Assembly: GCF_025685685.1 (NCBI RefSeq)
Contig: NZ_JAGSYH010000013.1
Location: 16,478-80,477, forward strand
Direction: 5' to 3'
Source of the DNA: Acidicapsa dinghuensis
GTDB taxonomy: Bacteria; Acidobacteriota; Terriglobia; Terriglobales; Acidobacteriaceae
DNA length: 64,000 nucleotides
The notes beneath the pieces are model-generated. The model was not told where the DNA came from, did no database searches, and saw only the letters and a program-made list of their open reading frames with translations. Below, piece after piece: positions 1 to 9,530 of the stretch. Both the position numbers and the translations under genes were made by a program. The stretch's first letter is position 1; each line of letters opens with the position of its first letter.

Positions 1-65
1 AATGCCAGCAATACAAGGCAACCGGCATGGAAATACCGATATGGCTTACAAGACATGATGACTCC

Positions 66-1559
66 TCAATGAGCTACTGGATGAATGTAAATCGGATTGG
101 ATACCAGCATCAGGCTTCCGTTTGAATCTCGCACTTCGACTCGTATCCAATGTTCTCGGCCATCGGTTTTCCAATGAAATGGCAATTCCTCTTTGTCTTC
201 CCCGGCGTCGAGCGGTGGCAGCAGTGAATCTTCAATCCCATCCAGAAATAAATACACCTTCGCCTGTGGACATGCCGTCAATCGCACTTGAAAATCCAGA
301 GTATCGCCCGCGAAAGCGTCCAGTGTCTCACCCATCCGAGCCGTATGATCCGCCGCCGACGAGTGCTGTGTCACGTCACGTGCTTCCAGATCAACCACTT
401 TGTCATGCGACGCCGTGAGATCGACAAACACTCGTCCTTTGCGGATGCCTTCGAGTACGGCAGGCACCGAAAGTTCCGTTGCCTCCACAACCGTCGTCGG
501 CCATCCAATAGAGCCTGGGCGTCCAGCTTCTGACGTTGCGTGGTGATTATCGCTTCCGCCTACAGCTGTGAGCTTCGCACCTGCAGCAATCTGCCGGTCC
601 CAAAAGTCTTCGCTTGAGAGCACCTCGCCTCCACCATTGATGACCTCAACGCCGGTGAACAGGCTCATATCCACTTGGGTCTTCGGCGTCCATCCGCAGC
701 CCATGCAAATCTCGCCCGTCGGTGAATCGGCATGATTCACCGAAGCAATACCGCCTTTGGCACGCACATCACGCAGAATCGCATTCACATCCAGCCCGCC
801 GCTACCTTCTCGATAATCGACAAACTGGGTCACGCCAAAGATGTTGAAGTGCCCCCAGAATGTTGTGATCTCGCGTCCCGGAATCAGCAGCAGCTTGTCG
901 AAATATGGTTGCAATTCACGCATATCGTCATACTGCGAGGTTGTGTTGTGATCGGTAATGGCAATGAAATCCAATCCGCGCTGTGCCGCGGTCTCGGCAG
1001 TCAGGAATACCGGACAAGGTACGCGCTTCCCCGACTGGCTCTCGCAGCTTCCGTCGCTGTGCGCCGTATGCATGTGCAGATCGCCTCGATACCAGCGCGT
1101 CCCGGTCGCCAAAGGATCAAGTGTGAAGCCATGCTCCTCAGCGGATGAGTTGAATCGGATTTCCGCATGATATGTGGATGTTTCATGCGCCCGTATATTT
1201 GGCACCGAGATTAGTAGCCGCCATCGCCCCGCGGGAATTGGCCCCGGCAGATAGGAAGGTGTAGCGTCTGCCTCACCGATCGTAAAGTGGCTCTTGTTTC
1301 CCCCGCTATTGCCACGAAATCTATCAGGATCAGCGATCCCTAGATCCATGGTTGTTTTCTTATCTCTACCTGTGTAATGAAAGTCAACGCTGATGCGTCG
1401 AACACCTTTCGGTACCTCAAATGGCACCTCAAAGTAAGTCTGATTCTGTAGCCCGGTTACGCTTCCCTCCAATACCAGATCTGGCTGTTTTGTTTGTGCC
1501 AAAGCAATTGGAAGAATAAAAAAGCTCAGTAAGAACGCGAGCCGTTCAGCAACACCCAT
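66..1559 (-). CDS. secreted CehA/McbA-type PHP-domain metallohydrolase
   Basis: Predicted exported phosphoesterase-like hydrolase of about 497 residues. A hydrophobic N-terminal signal ends near residue 22. The middle of the protein carries the PHP-fold metal motifs DLHMHTAHSDG (about residue 160), DFIAITDHNT (about 200), a VNHADSP segment (about 272) and GGSDNHH (about 337), as in the CehA/McbA family. Family members hydrolyse carbamates and phosphoesters; the substrate here cannot be told. The N-terminal 140 residues look like a beta-sandwich. AGGAG lies 11 bases before the ATG at 1559 and 8 bases before an in-frame TTG at 1562, so either start is possible. It lies downstream of the TonB receptor on the same strand, but a terminator-like hairpin separates them. 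Confidence 0.85.
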   Translation of the reverse strand: MGVAERLAFLLSFFILPIALAQTKQPDLVLEGSVTGLQNQTYFEVPFEVPKGVRRISVDFHYTGRDKKTTMDLGIADPDRFRGNSGGNKSHFTIGEADATPSYLPGPIPAGRWRLLISVPNIRAHETSTYHAEIRFNSSAEEHGFTLDPLATGTRWYRGDLHMHTAHSDGSCESQSGKRVPCPVFLTAETAAQRGLDFIAITDHNTTSQYDDMRELQPYFDKLLLIPGREITTFWGHFNIFGVTQFVDYREGSGGLDVNAILRDVRAKGGIASVNHADSPTGEICMGCGWTPKTQVDMSLFTGVEVINGGGEVLSSEDFWDRQIAAGAKLTAVGGSDNHHATSEAGRPGSIGWPTTVVEATELSVPAVLEGIRKGRVFVDLTASHDKVVDLEARDVTQHSSAADHTARMGETLDAFAGDTLDFQVRLTACPQAKVYLFLDGIEDSLLPPLDAGEDKEELPFHWKTDGREHWIRVEVRDSNGSLMLVSNPIYIHPVAH

Positions 1560-1580
1560 CAATTTACGGTCTCCTGAAAG

Positions 1581-1618
1581 AAAAGACGCCCGGCGGCTCC
1601 ATTCAGACTCCGCCGGGC
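1581..1618 (-). terminator. rho-independent terminator after the TonB receptor
   Basis: Read on the minus strand, a 9-bp perfect stem GCCCGGCGG/CCGCCGGGC (1588-1596 with 1610-1618) is followed by a T-rich tract (GTCTTTTCTTT). It sits between the stop of the TonB receptor and the ribosome binding site of the PHP hydrolase, so it should end or attenuate the receptor transcript. Confidence 0.75.
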
Positions 1619-1640
1619 ATACTCTTGTCTTCCAGGCACC

Positions 1641-4600
1641 CTAAAAGCTGATGCGCGCCGCAAATTGCATGACGCGCGGATCAGCTGATAGCGTGGTGAT
1701 CTGTCCTACGCTGCTGCTGCTCGCATTACCGCTCGGCTGACCAAACACCGGGTGGTTGAATGCGTTAAAGACTTCCCAGCGAAATTCTGCATTCACTCTT
1801 TCGGTGAAGGGGAAGGACTTGACGAGGTCGAAATCAAACAGCTGCGTCTCTGGCCCCACTAGCGTATTGCGTCCTACGTTGCCGATGGTGTATTTGCCCG
1901 GATCAGCATAAGGCGTGCTTCGTCCGCTCGCGTATGCCGAGCAACCGCTGTTTGCCGCGTCATAGAACCAGCAAAGCTGCTTCTTAGGATAGGAGATGTT
2001 CGCTACCTGATTCGGCACTGCAGTGGCAAAACCGTAAGCATCGAGCAGGCTGCTCTCGCTGCCCCAGTTCGCCTGAAATGGATGGCCACTATAGAAGGTG
2101 TAGACCCCGGACGTACGCCAGTTACCTAGAACCCATGCCGCGGGTCCAGTTTGCAACATTGCCTTGCCACGGCCAAAGGGCAGCTCATAGACGTAGTTCG
2201 CAGAGACGCGGTTACGAACGTCGAAATCGCTGCTGCCATACCAGGCTGCGTAGTTGCGGCCGTTCGGTGGATCACCCGAGTTGGTTTCCAGTTCTTCCGG
2301 TGAGTTATCGAGTGAATGAGCGTAGGTGTAAGCTCCACGCACGCTCAACCCATTCTTCATCACGCGCGTGATGCTCGCCTGCAGGCCGTCATAGTTTCCA
2401 TGGCCCTGGTCATCAAGGTATTCGACCTGCCCGAAGTTTGCGTACGGCGCGGGACCAGAAACAACTCCACCGCTGATCTGCACCTGGTTGTAGTTGCGCA
2501 ACGTATCGAGGTTGTCTGAACGCGTTCCCACATAATCAGCCTCAGCAAGCCACTGAGGCGTGATCTGACGCTGTACGCCAAAGCTCCACTGCTGCACGCG
2601 CGGAGCGCTGATCGATGGATTGACAGCACGAATGTGGAAATTATTCAGCTGATTCAGATTGATGGTAGAAGGATCGAGGAAGTTCGACGGGAAACCGACC
2701 GAAGGCTTAAGCACAGGCGCTGTATTGCTCGCGATCGTCTTGTTGATCAGGTTTGGCGGATTCAGAGCAAGCTCGTCTTCACTGCCGATACGCTCAAACT
2801 CTGTGTAGTAAATGCCGTAGCCGCCGCGAACGACCGTCTTATCGTCAAGCGAATAGGACACGCCAATGCGAGGACCGAAGTTGGTTGTCTGCGGATTGAC
2901 CAGCGCACGGTCTCCCAGGGAACCGCTCTTGGCGAAAACGAGTGAACCGTTGCCCGCAGGATCGAAGTTCGCCATGCGATTGCGAGCTTCCACAGCCGGT
3001 GTCGCAAAGTCATAACGAAGGCCAAGATTCAGCGTCAGCCGCGGCGTTACCTTCCAATCGTCTTCCACGAATCCGGAAGCCATCCAAAGCCGCTGATCGA
3101 CAAAGAAAACGTTGGTCAGCTGCGTGTATTCCGTTGCGCCGATCAGACCGTCTGCGTATGACAAGCCAGTGAAAACACCGGTGAACGTCAAGTCGCCGCG
3201 CGTGCCCGGCTCATCCTGGAAGATGTTCCGCATCGGCAGATAGATTGTCGATCCGAACTTAAGGTTGTGATTGCCCTTGGCCCATGACAACGTATCGTTG
3301 TATTGATACAGCATTGGAACCTGCTGTTTGGGCAAGAAGTCGGGCGAGCCAAGAAACGTCTTATTGGTGAAGGTCGTCAGCGGCACGCCTCCGCCAATCG
3401 CGGGGTCAGCCGGGATGCCCGGCACGAACTGGCCAGCCGACTGCGACAGATTGAAGGGCTGTTGCACTGCCTTCGAGTAGTCACGAACCCAACCAAAGCG
3501 GAAATCATTTACAAGACGCGGGCTGATAACGCGCGTCCATCCAAGTACCACGCTCGCACCCTTCAGCGTCTGATTGCCCCACGCAGATGTGGATGTTCCA
3601 TCAGCGAGTCCGCCAAAGTAGCCAGGAATATCGCGAGTGCGATTGAAATAATTGAAGCGCACGAAAGCCGTATCAGCAGAAGTCGGCGTCCAATCCACGC
3701 GAGCATCGTAGCTGCCGTTAAAGTCGGTCAACGCACCTGTCCGGGAATAGTTGTTCAACTCCGGATAGCTGGATCCACCATCTTTGAAATTTGGCTCGGG
3801 AAAGAGCGCCATCAACGCACTTACACTCGAATCGATCTGGCTGGAAGGAACTTGGTTATTGGTATAAGCCTGGCAACCGCTGCTCGACAGGTTATAGGGC
3901 GTGCTGCAGGTTGTTGGATCGTAGATCGTTGGATATGCAGCTACACCATCTGCCGCCGCTGCTGTATCGCTAAAATCGCCAACGCGTTCATTGTCCAGCG
4001 GAACGGTTGAGATGCGGTTTACGCCCTGCTTGACGCGAGTGTCTTCGTAGTTAAAAAAGAAGAACAAGCGATTGGAGAGAACCGGGCCGCCGATGCTTCC
4101 GCCGAACTGATTCTGGTTGTCTTCTGACTTCGTCGCCTGCGACTGCTTGGAGAAATAATCGAAGGAATCGAAATACTGATTGCGAACATATTCATACGCC
4201 GTTCCGTGAAACTTGTTCGTTCCGCTCTTGGTATCGACGGAAACAACCGCACCAGGAGAACGGCCATACTCAGCCGAATATGGATTTGTGATCACATTAA
4301 ATTCCGAGATGACATCCACAGACGGATGCGCCGCCTCAGTGTTCAGTTCCTGCACGTTTTCTGAAAAAGTGTTGTTATCAATGCCGTCAAGTATGAAGTC
4401 GTTCTGAAGCGAGTGGATACCGTTGACGTTAAAATCGCCGGTACGGCCGGCTGAAGTCGCTCCGCTCTGATTTGTATAGCGGTTAATCTGCACGCCGGGA
4501 ACAGTGCGCAATAGATCGTCCCAGTTACGGAGAAAGAGGGGCGTTTCGCTGATAGTCTCCTGTTGAACCAGCGTCCCAAGGGACGCATCATCCCGGGAGA

Positions 4601-5021
4601 GTTGCGCAGTCGCCGCCTGCACCTCAACCGTTTGGTCAGCTCCGCCAACTGCCAAATGCAGGTCGAGCCGTACACGCTCGCCAACGCCTATCGTCACAGC
4701 TTCTTCAAGCCGTGAGAAGCCATTCGCTGTGGCTGTAACGTTGTAGGTCGCAATGGGAAGGTTGGGCAGAGCATAGGCGCCGTCCGACGCAGAAGTAATC
4801 GTACGAGTGTATCCAGTTGCATTGTCCGTGACCGTCACGGTTGTACCCGCGACACTTGCACCGCTCGGATCAAGAACCAAGCCGGACAACGATCCTGTGT
4901 TAACCTGCGCGTCTGATTTCCCTGTGAGCAAAATGAAAAACAATAGCGTCAACCAGGCAGATATCCGCCAGCCTGGTTGTAGCGAACATAAAATCGAGCA
5001 CGATCTTCCTCTCGCTCTCAT
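1641..5021 (-). CDS. TonB-dependent receptor with carboxypeptidase-regulatory N-terminal domain (Oar-like)
   Basis: Large outer-membrane receptor, about 1126 residues from the ATG at 5021. A signal peptide (residues 1 to about 39, ending near SDAQ) is followed by a carboxypeptidase-regulatory beta-sandwich starting GSLSGLVLDPSGASVAG (about 41-125). A plug domain with VNGIHSLQNDFILDGIDN comes next, then a long beta-barrel ending in ...ARISF, the terminal aromatic typical of outer-membrane proteins. Acidobacteria encode many such receptors, thought to import large substrates such as glycans or siderophores; the ligand is unknown. A GTG four codons upstream directly abuts AGGAGG, so it is too close to be a good start. 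The receptor is divergent from a membrane-anchored regulator that may control it. Confidence 0.9.
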   Translation of the reverse strand: MRARGRSCSILCSLQPGWRISAWLTLLFFILLTGKSDAQVNTGSLSGLVLDPSGASVAGTTVTVTDNATGYTRTITSASDGAYALPNLPIATYNVTATANGFSRLEEAVTIGVGERVRLDLHLAVGGADQTVEVQAATAQLSRDDASLGTLVQQETISETPLFLRNWDDLLRTVPGVQINRYTNQSGATSAGRTGDFNVNGIHSLQNDFILDGIDNNTFSENVQELNTEAAHPSVDVISEFNVITNPYSAEYGRSPGAVVSVDTKSGTNKFHGTAYEYVRNQYFDSFDYFSKQSQATKSEDNQNQFGGSIGGPVLSNRLFFFFNYEDTRVKQGVNRISTVPLDNERVGDFSDTAAAADGVAAYPTIYDPTTCSTPYNLSSSGCQAYTNNQVPSSQIDSSVSALMALFPEPNFKDGGSSYPELNNYSRTGALTDFNGSYDARVDWTPTSADTAFVRFNYFNRTRDIPGYFGGLADGTSTSAWGNQTLKGASVVLGWTRVISPRLVNDFRFGWVRDYSKAVQQPFNLSQSAGQFVPGIPADPAIGGGVPLTTFTNKTFLGSPDFLPKQQVPMLYQYNDTLSWAKGNHNLKFGSTIYLPMRNIFQDEPGTRGDLTFTGVFTGLSYADGLIGATEYTQLTNVFFVDQRLWMASGFVEDDWKVTPRLTLNLGLRYDFATPAVEARNRMANFDPAGNGSLVFAKSGSLGDRALVNPQTTNFGPRIGVSYSLDDKTVVRGGYGIYYTEFERIGSEDELALNPPNLINKTIASNTAPVLKPSVGFPSNFLDPSTINLNQLNNFHIRAVNPSISAPRVQQWSFGVQRQITPQWLAEADYVGTRSDNLDTLRNYNQVQISGGVVSGPAPYANFGQVEYLDDQGHGNYDGLQASITRVMKNGLSVRGAYTYAHSLDNSPEELETNSGDPPNGRNYAAWYGSSDFDVRNRVSANYVYELPFGRGKAMLQTGPAAWVLGNWRTSGVYTFYSGHPFQANWGSESSLLDAYGFATAVPNQVANISYPKKQLCWFYDAANSGCSAYASGRSTPYADPGKYTIGNVGRNTLVGPETQLFDFDLVKSFPFTERVNAEFRWEVFNAFNHPVFGQPSGNASSSSVGQITTLSADPRVMQFAARISF

Positions 5022-5123
5022 CTTTTCCGGCACTCCTCCTAAAAATTACGTAAGACCGTTTAGGCCTACATCAATCTAGGAGCGCCGATCATGCATTCGA
5101 AAGTCATCGGCTCTGTGAGCACC

Positions 5124-5135
5124 GGGGTATACCCC
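5124..5135. promoter_or_regulatory. 12-bp perfect palindrome in the divergent promoter region
   Basis: GGGGTATACCCC is a perfect inverted repeat in the 276-base region between the TonB receptor and the divergent regulator gene. It could be an operator for the adjacent regulator. This rests only on symmetry and position. The rest of the intergenic region shows no clear sigma-70 promoter. Confidence 0.35.
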
Positions 5136-5283
5136 TGTGATCTGAGCGCTCAAGTATCTGCAACAAAGCGCCTTAGAGACACTGTTAAAATCAGGCCAAC
5201 AGCTCAATTGGACACATGTTGCTGTTTACCTGATATTCATCTCCGCTTCGTATTCTGAGCATGAGCAGACAGGACGAAGGACG

Positions 5284-5301
5284 ATGACACCCCCGAAATG
5301 A
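5284..5301 (+). other. five-codon leader ORF coupled to the regulator start
   Basis: ATG-ACA-CCC-CCG-AAA-TGA encodes MTPPK. It is preceded by an AAGGA ribosome-binding match. Its TGA (5299-5301) overlaps the ATG of the next gene (5298-5300), giving an ATGA coupling site. The downstream ATG has no Shine-Dalgarno of its own, so translation of the regulator may depend on re-initiation after this leader. Whether it is translated is inference. Confidence 0.4.
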
Positions 5302-6653
5302 CATCGCAGGCAACTGTCACCGTTTCAATCGAACCTGATGCGGCTGCATCTTCTGGAGACTGGAGTGAGGATCTTGAACGAGATCCCCGCTGGCTGCTAG
5401 CTCTTCGTGTTGTGAGAGGCCGTCATCTTGCACGCGCACCTCTTCTTTCAAAATTTCTCTTGCACATCGTCACCGAGACTCTGTCTGGAAGACAGGAACA
5501 GATCACCGAACATCAGATCGGTGTACGTGTCTTTGGACGGCCCGATTCATACCGCACCGTTGAAGACAACATTGTCCGCAACTATGCACGGCAACTTCGG
5601 CGCAGGCTCGCCGATCACTTTGCTGCGAATCCCGAAGAAGAGATTCGAATCGACATACCTTTGGGAGCTTACATTCCGGTATTCACAGTTCGGGATGTTC
5701 GTGAAAGTGAGACGGACAGTCAGTGCTCGCCTGATCTGGCACCTGTTATATCGGAAGCCCCCGTCTCTGCGAGACAAGTTCATCTGCCGCAACTCTTCCA
5801 CAATCCGAAGATTTTCATCTTTGCATTCGCGATTGCCTTGTACAGTGTGCTGCTGGTGGTCCTTACCTATCTGTTTGTGCGTTCGCCGACGGCTGCTCAA
5901 AATCATGACCGCAACAATATCCTGTGGCAAACACTGCTAAGCAGCACGAGAACTACTTATATCGTTCCCCCTGATGCAGGCTTCAATCTCATAGAAGACC
6001 TGACCCACCATCCTGTTTCGCTGGCAAATTACATCCAAGGAAATTACGCACAAGCTCCGTTATCTCAATTCGATGGCCACAGTGCAGAGGATCTGCGCAC
6101 GCATGAATTTACAGACTTCGTGGATATGCAAATTCTCACGTCACTCATGCGACTCTCTGAATACAATTCCCAGCGACTCTTACTGAGATTCCCGCGCGAC
6201 CTGAGGCTTGACGATCTCAGGAATTCAAATGCTGTGATCCTTGGCTCGGTGTGCAGCAATCCGTGGGCTTCTCTCGCAGATTCAAACACCAACTTCCATA
6301 TAGTTTGCAGCGAAGACATGCTGAGTTCATCTATTGTTAACCGCTCTCCACTACCTGGCGAGCAGCCGATATATGTCAGTGAGTGGAATCAGCCAACGCA
6401 TACGACGTATGCCTTAATAAGGCTCGTTCCCAACCTCAGCGGCGATGGGCATTTGTTATTGCTGGAGGGCCTCGATATTGCGGGCACACAAGCTGCCGCT
6501 GAAGCACTCTTGCATTCAGCAGCGATTGACAAAGTGCTTCAGCATGCACGCCGTCATGATGGAAGCCTAAGCTCATTTGAAATTTTGTTGCGTGCGACCA
6601 GCATTGAATCGAACGCAACCGGCGCGGAAATCATCGCAACCCGCATTCACTAG
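5298..6653 (+). CDS. membrane-anchored winged-helix regulator-like protein
   Basis: 451-residue protein of a type common in Acidobacteria. Residues 31-130 form a helical, basic, DNA-binding-like domain (VFGRPDSYRTVEDNIVRNYA, then QLRRRLADHF). One transmembrane helix lies at about 171-195 (KIFIFAFAIALYSVLLVVLT), followed by a periplasmic domain of about 250 residues with no family I recognise. The layout resembles CadC/ToxR-type one-component regulators that sense outside and bind DNA inside. It is divergent from the TonB receptor and PHP hydrolase, which are plausible targets. The start overlaps a five-codon leader ORF. A 10-bp tandem repeat (ATTCACTAGA twice) spans the stop codon. Confidence 0.6.
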   Translation: MTSQATVTVSIEPDAAASSGDWSEDLERDPRWLLALRVVRGRHLARAPLLSKFLLHIVTETLSGRQEQITEHQIGVRVFGRPDSYRTVEDNIVRNYARQLRRRLADHFAANPEEEIRIDIPLGAYIPVFTVRDVRESETDSQCSPDLAPVISEAPVSARQVHLPQLFHNPKIFIFAFAIALYSVLLVVLTYLFVRSPTAAQNHDRNNILWQTLLSSTRTTYIVPPDAGFNLIEDLTHHPVSLANYIQGNYAQAPLSQFDGHSAEDLRTHEFTDFVDMQILTSLMRLSEYNSQRLLLRFPRDLRLDDLRNSNAVILGSVCSNPWASLADSNTNFHIVCSEDMLSSSIVNRSPLPGEQPIYVSEWNQPTHTTYALIRLVPNLSGDGHLLLLEGLDIAGTQAAAEALLHSAAIDKVLQHARRHDGSLSSFEILLRATSIESNATGAEIIATRIH

Positions 6654-6962
6654 AATTCACTAGATTAGTTAGAACGATATCTGCGAAATGTCTCGCATCA
6701 TTACTTTGGGTCATTAATTCCTACCTTTTCGACTTCAACATGCAGGCGTTATAGGAACAAGCCGCATCTTGTTCATAAAGACACATATCTGCGGTTGGAT
6801 CGAAGTACATTTCGAGCGCATATACAACTTTGCCTTTGTGCCATCGCATCCACTTTTGAGGCAAGGCGGTTTTACTTACTGTTACTGGTTCTCGAATTCT
6901 ATTTCGCGTCCATCTTTTCTAACGCGGACGAGAACAGCCAACGCTTAAGGAGTGACAAGCAT
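6654..6962. other. intergenic region, no gene seen
   Basis: 309 bases between the regulator and the OmpA-type gene. An open frame runs from 6795 into the OmpA gene, but its residues look non-coding and the ribosome binding site lies at 6947-6952, just before 6963. No convincing promoter or terminator was found; this is probably the leader of the OmpA gene. Confidence 0.5.
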
Positions 6963-8615
6963 ATGATTCGCATAAAAGGCCAGATTACTTCGTTCGTTTT
7001 TTGTTTGGCTGGATCGTTGGTACTATGCGCTCAGGTTCCCAATCCAACCACTCAGCAACAACCGGAAAATGGGGTAGGACAGGCGCCATCTGAAATACGT
7101 GGCGGAGTGCCCGTGTACAAGATGCAGGTAGTCGGGCGTGATATTCCCGCCATTAACTACTTTCATCGCAAAGGTGCGACGAAGATTGGGTTTGAAGGCA
7201 CAAGTTTACTGCCAACTGCGAAAGGTACTGCAAAAGTCAATAGTCAGCTCGGACGCACACAGATCGAACTTGATCTCCGAGGTCTAACACCTGCAAACGG
7301 CTTCGGGCCGGAATATCTAACCTACGTTCTATGGGCGATAACGCCCGAGGGACGTCCCGTCAATCTGGGTGAGGTTTTGCCTACTGGCGGCAAAGATAAG
7401 AACACCATGGTCGTGACAACGAATCTACAGGTGTTTGGCCTTATCATCACAGCCGAGCCTTATTTTGCCGTCACTATGCCAAGCGATGTAGTGGTCATGC
7501 AGAACTTTGTGATCAACGACAAAACACAAGGGGTCATTGAGCAAGTGAACGCTCACTACTCTCTCCTGCCGCGCGGCGCTTACACGGAGACCGCTGGCAG
7601 ACATACGGTACTGCATCCAATCACACGCAACGAACGCTCGCCACTCGAATTGTATGAAGCAGACAACGCGGTTGAGATTGCGGAAGCAGAAGGCGCCGAT
7701 AGATATGCTGCCGATACCCTACAAAAGGCCAAGGTCGCTTTGCAGAACGCGCAGGACATAGATAACAACAGGCATGATCATGATCGCCGTCAGACGATCA
7801 CCTATGCACGCGAGGCTGTACAGGCCGCGGAGGACGCACGCATCATTACTGTTCGAAAGATGAGAGAGGCAGATGAGGCCGCAAATAAGAAAGCAGCCGA
7901 TGACGCCCAGCTTGCAGCGCAACAGTCTGCTCTGGCAGCACAGCAACAAGCAGAGGCACGTGCACGCGCACAGAAGGCCGCTGAGGATGCGGAAGCAAGA
8001 GCCGCGGCCGCTCGCTCTGCACAACAGGCTGCTGAGCAAAGCGCACAACAGGCAACACAACAGGCAGAGCAGGCTCGCGAACGGCTGAAGCAGCAACTGA
8101 GCCAGGTTTTGCAAACGAAAGAAACCGCACGCGGCCTGATCATGAATATGTCGGATGTTCTGTTCGATTTCAACAAGTACACTCTCAAGCCGGAAGCTCG
8201 CGAAAAGCTTGCCAAAGTATCAGGCATTCTACTTGCTTATCCCGGTCTCAAGCTCCAGGTCGAAGGCTACACGGACAACATTGGCTCGGACGAATACAAC
8301 CAGAAACTCTCGGAGCAGAGAGCCGATAGCGTAAAAGACTATCTTGTTTCGCAGAGCGTTGCTGACTCGGAAATCAGCGCAACAGGCTACGGCAAAAGCG
8401 ATCCGATTGCCGACAATTCAACTTCCACCGGACGCTCGCAAAATCGCCGTGTTCAGCTCGTAGTTTCTGGTGAAGGCATCGGCGTTCAGCAGAGCGCACC
8501 TGGAAATCAATCAGAAGCTCCGCCTGCCACGAATCCCGCAACACCTACGCAGCCGGGAGCAGCTTCACCCGCCCCACCAAATCCAAGTGGAACCTCCCAG
8601 CCTCCGCAGAGATAA
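6963..8615 (+). CDS. OmpA-family envelope protein with alanine/glutamine-rich coiled coil
   Basis: 550-residue exported protein likely to link the outer membrane to peptidoglycan. A signal peptide (about 1-23, ending LCAQ) is followed by a beta-rich domain (about 25-225). Residues 226-382 are a long charged and alanine/glutamine-rich coiled coil with an HDRRQTITYAREAVQAAEDA segment like DUF4398 proteins. An OmpA C-terminal domain (about 395-500) has VLFDFNKYTLKPEAREKL, VEGYTDNIGSDEYNQKLSEQ and SQNRRVQL, the peptidoglycan-binding signature. The C-terminal tail is proline-rich. The start is set by AAGGAG at 6947-6952, ten bases before the ATG; a longer frame from 6795 is unlikely. A terminator follows. 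Confidence 0.85.
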   Translation: MIRIKGQITSFVFCLAGSLVLCAQVPNPTTQQQPENGVGQAPSEIRGGVPVYKMQVVGRDIPAINYFHRKGATKIGFEGTSLLPTAKGTAKVNSQLGRTQIELDLRGLTPANGFGPEYLTYVLWAITPEGRPVNLGEVLPTGGKDKNTMVVTTNLQVFGLIITAEPYFAVTMPSDVVVMQNFVINDKTQGVIEQVNAHYSLLPRGAYTETAGRHTVLHPITRNERSPLELYEADNAVEIAEAEGADRYAADTLQKAKVALQNAQDIDNNRHDHDRRQTITYAREAVQAAEDARIITVRKMREADEAANKKAADDAQLAAQQSALAAQQQAEARARAQKAAEDAEARAAAARSAQQAAEQSAQQATQQAEQARERLKQQLSQVLQTKETARGLIMNMSDVLFDFNKYTLKPEAREKLAKVSGILLAYPGLKLQVEGYTDNIGSDEYNQKLSEQRADSVKDYLVSQSVADSEISATGYGKSDPIADNSTSTGRSQNRRVQLVVSGEGIGVQQSAPGNQSEAPPATNPATPTQPGAASPAPPNPSGTSQPPQR

Positions 8616-8642
8616 GGTTGCTGGATTACTCACCAAAACATG

Positions 8643-8673
8643 TGGGCTGCCTGCTTCGGCGGCCCATTTTTTT
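8643..8673 (+). terminator. rho-independent terminator after the OmpA-type gene
   Basis: TGGGCTGCC and GGCGGCCCA form a 9-bp stem with one wobble pair and a 6-base loop, followed directly by seven T residues. It lies between two convergent genes and terminates the plus-strand transcript. Confidence 0.85.
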
Positions 8674-8677
8674 GAAT

Positions 8678-9502
8678 TTAAACATGCGTTTGACCACCAG
8701 CATTTCTTCCAAACAGATCTTCCCTATCCAAACCGCAAAGCTGGTTAGCCGAACCCAATGCTGCTTTGAGCTTATCGTTTGTCAAACGCTGCAACTGGCC
8801 CTTAAACACCCGATCCGAAGGAGATCGAAGCACCTCTGTGGCAAGTTTCTCTAGCTCTTGCCAATCATGCCACTCTCCAAGCAAATCCTTAACAGATCCC
8901 AGTTTTCTGAGTGTGTCTTTTCTGGCGTCGTCGCATAAGGCGAGCATATCGCGAAGCTTCTTCGCACGAATGCGGAACTGATGCGCATTTGCCTGTTCGA
9001 CTTTCTCCACAGATGCCAGCTTTGAAACCTGCTTATGCAGCGTCCGTTCCCAGTCGGCGGCATATTGATTCAAGGAGTCATCTGTGCCAGCTTCCAGGAT
9101 TTGATGGCGCTGCCATGTCAGTCTCCGTACCAGTCGATCTTGATGTTTATGCACTTTGTCATTGAGCGCCGCAACCGCCGCCGGTCGCAACTCCTGGATA
9201 CTATCCATCAATCGCCCGCAGGATACATTTCGTCGTCTCTTTCGAAGGGTTTCTACAAGTTTGGTCAGTACATCGAGATCGCGTGCCTTGCCTGCCGACT
9301 TACGCAGGATGTGAGCGGACCGCCATGTCTTGTACGCCTTTGTCTTGCCTTGCAAACGTAAAAATTTTGTCAACGCTTCAAGCCTGCGCGAGGTAGTCCT
9401 CAGTGAATGCACATCGTCAGCGCTTGGCTTCTTAGGCCAATGCGTGAGTAGCGATTGCATGTGATCGATCGTCTCAACTACTCGCTCTACCCGGATACCC
9501 AT
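8678..9502 (-). CDS. CHAD domain protein
   Basis: 274-residue, helix-rich basic protein matching the CHAD family (conserved histidine alpha-helical domain). Family features are the N-terminal VHSLRTTSRRLEALTKFLRL segment (about residues 31-50), a later LRKSAGKARDLDVL stretch and AHQFRIRAKKLRDMLAL in the second half. CHAD proteins bind inorganic polyphosphate and are found at polyphosphate granules. No CYTH triphosphatase domain is fused. GAGGA lies before the ATG. It starts 28 bases after the lipase-maturation-factor-like gene on the same strand, so the two are probably co-transcribed, although no functional link is evident. Confidence 0.85.
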   Translation of the reverse strand: MGIRVERVVETIDHMQSLLTHWPKKPSADDVHSLRTTSRRLEALTKFLRLQGKTKAYKTWRSAHILRKSAGKARDLDVLTKLVETLRKRRRNVSCGRLMDSIQELRPAAVAALNDKVHKHQDRLVRRLTWQRHQILEAGTDDSLNQYAADWERTLHKQVSKLASVEKVEQANAHQFRIRAKKLRDMLALCDDARKDTLRKLGSVKDLLGEWHDWQELEKLATEVLRSPSDRVFKGQLQRLTNDKLKAALGSANQLCGLDREDLFGRNAGGQTHV

Positions 9503-9530
9503 AACTGTCCTCTATCACAACCATTGCTGC

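Noticed and set aside
3303..4010. 235-residue plus-strand frame inside TonB receptor 1
   Set aside because: Antisense to barrel strands, no ribosome site and no recognisable residues.
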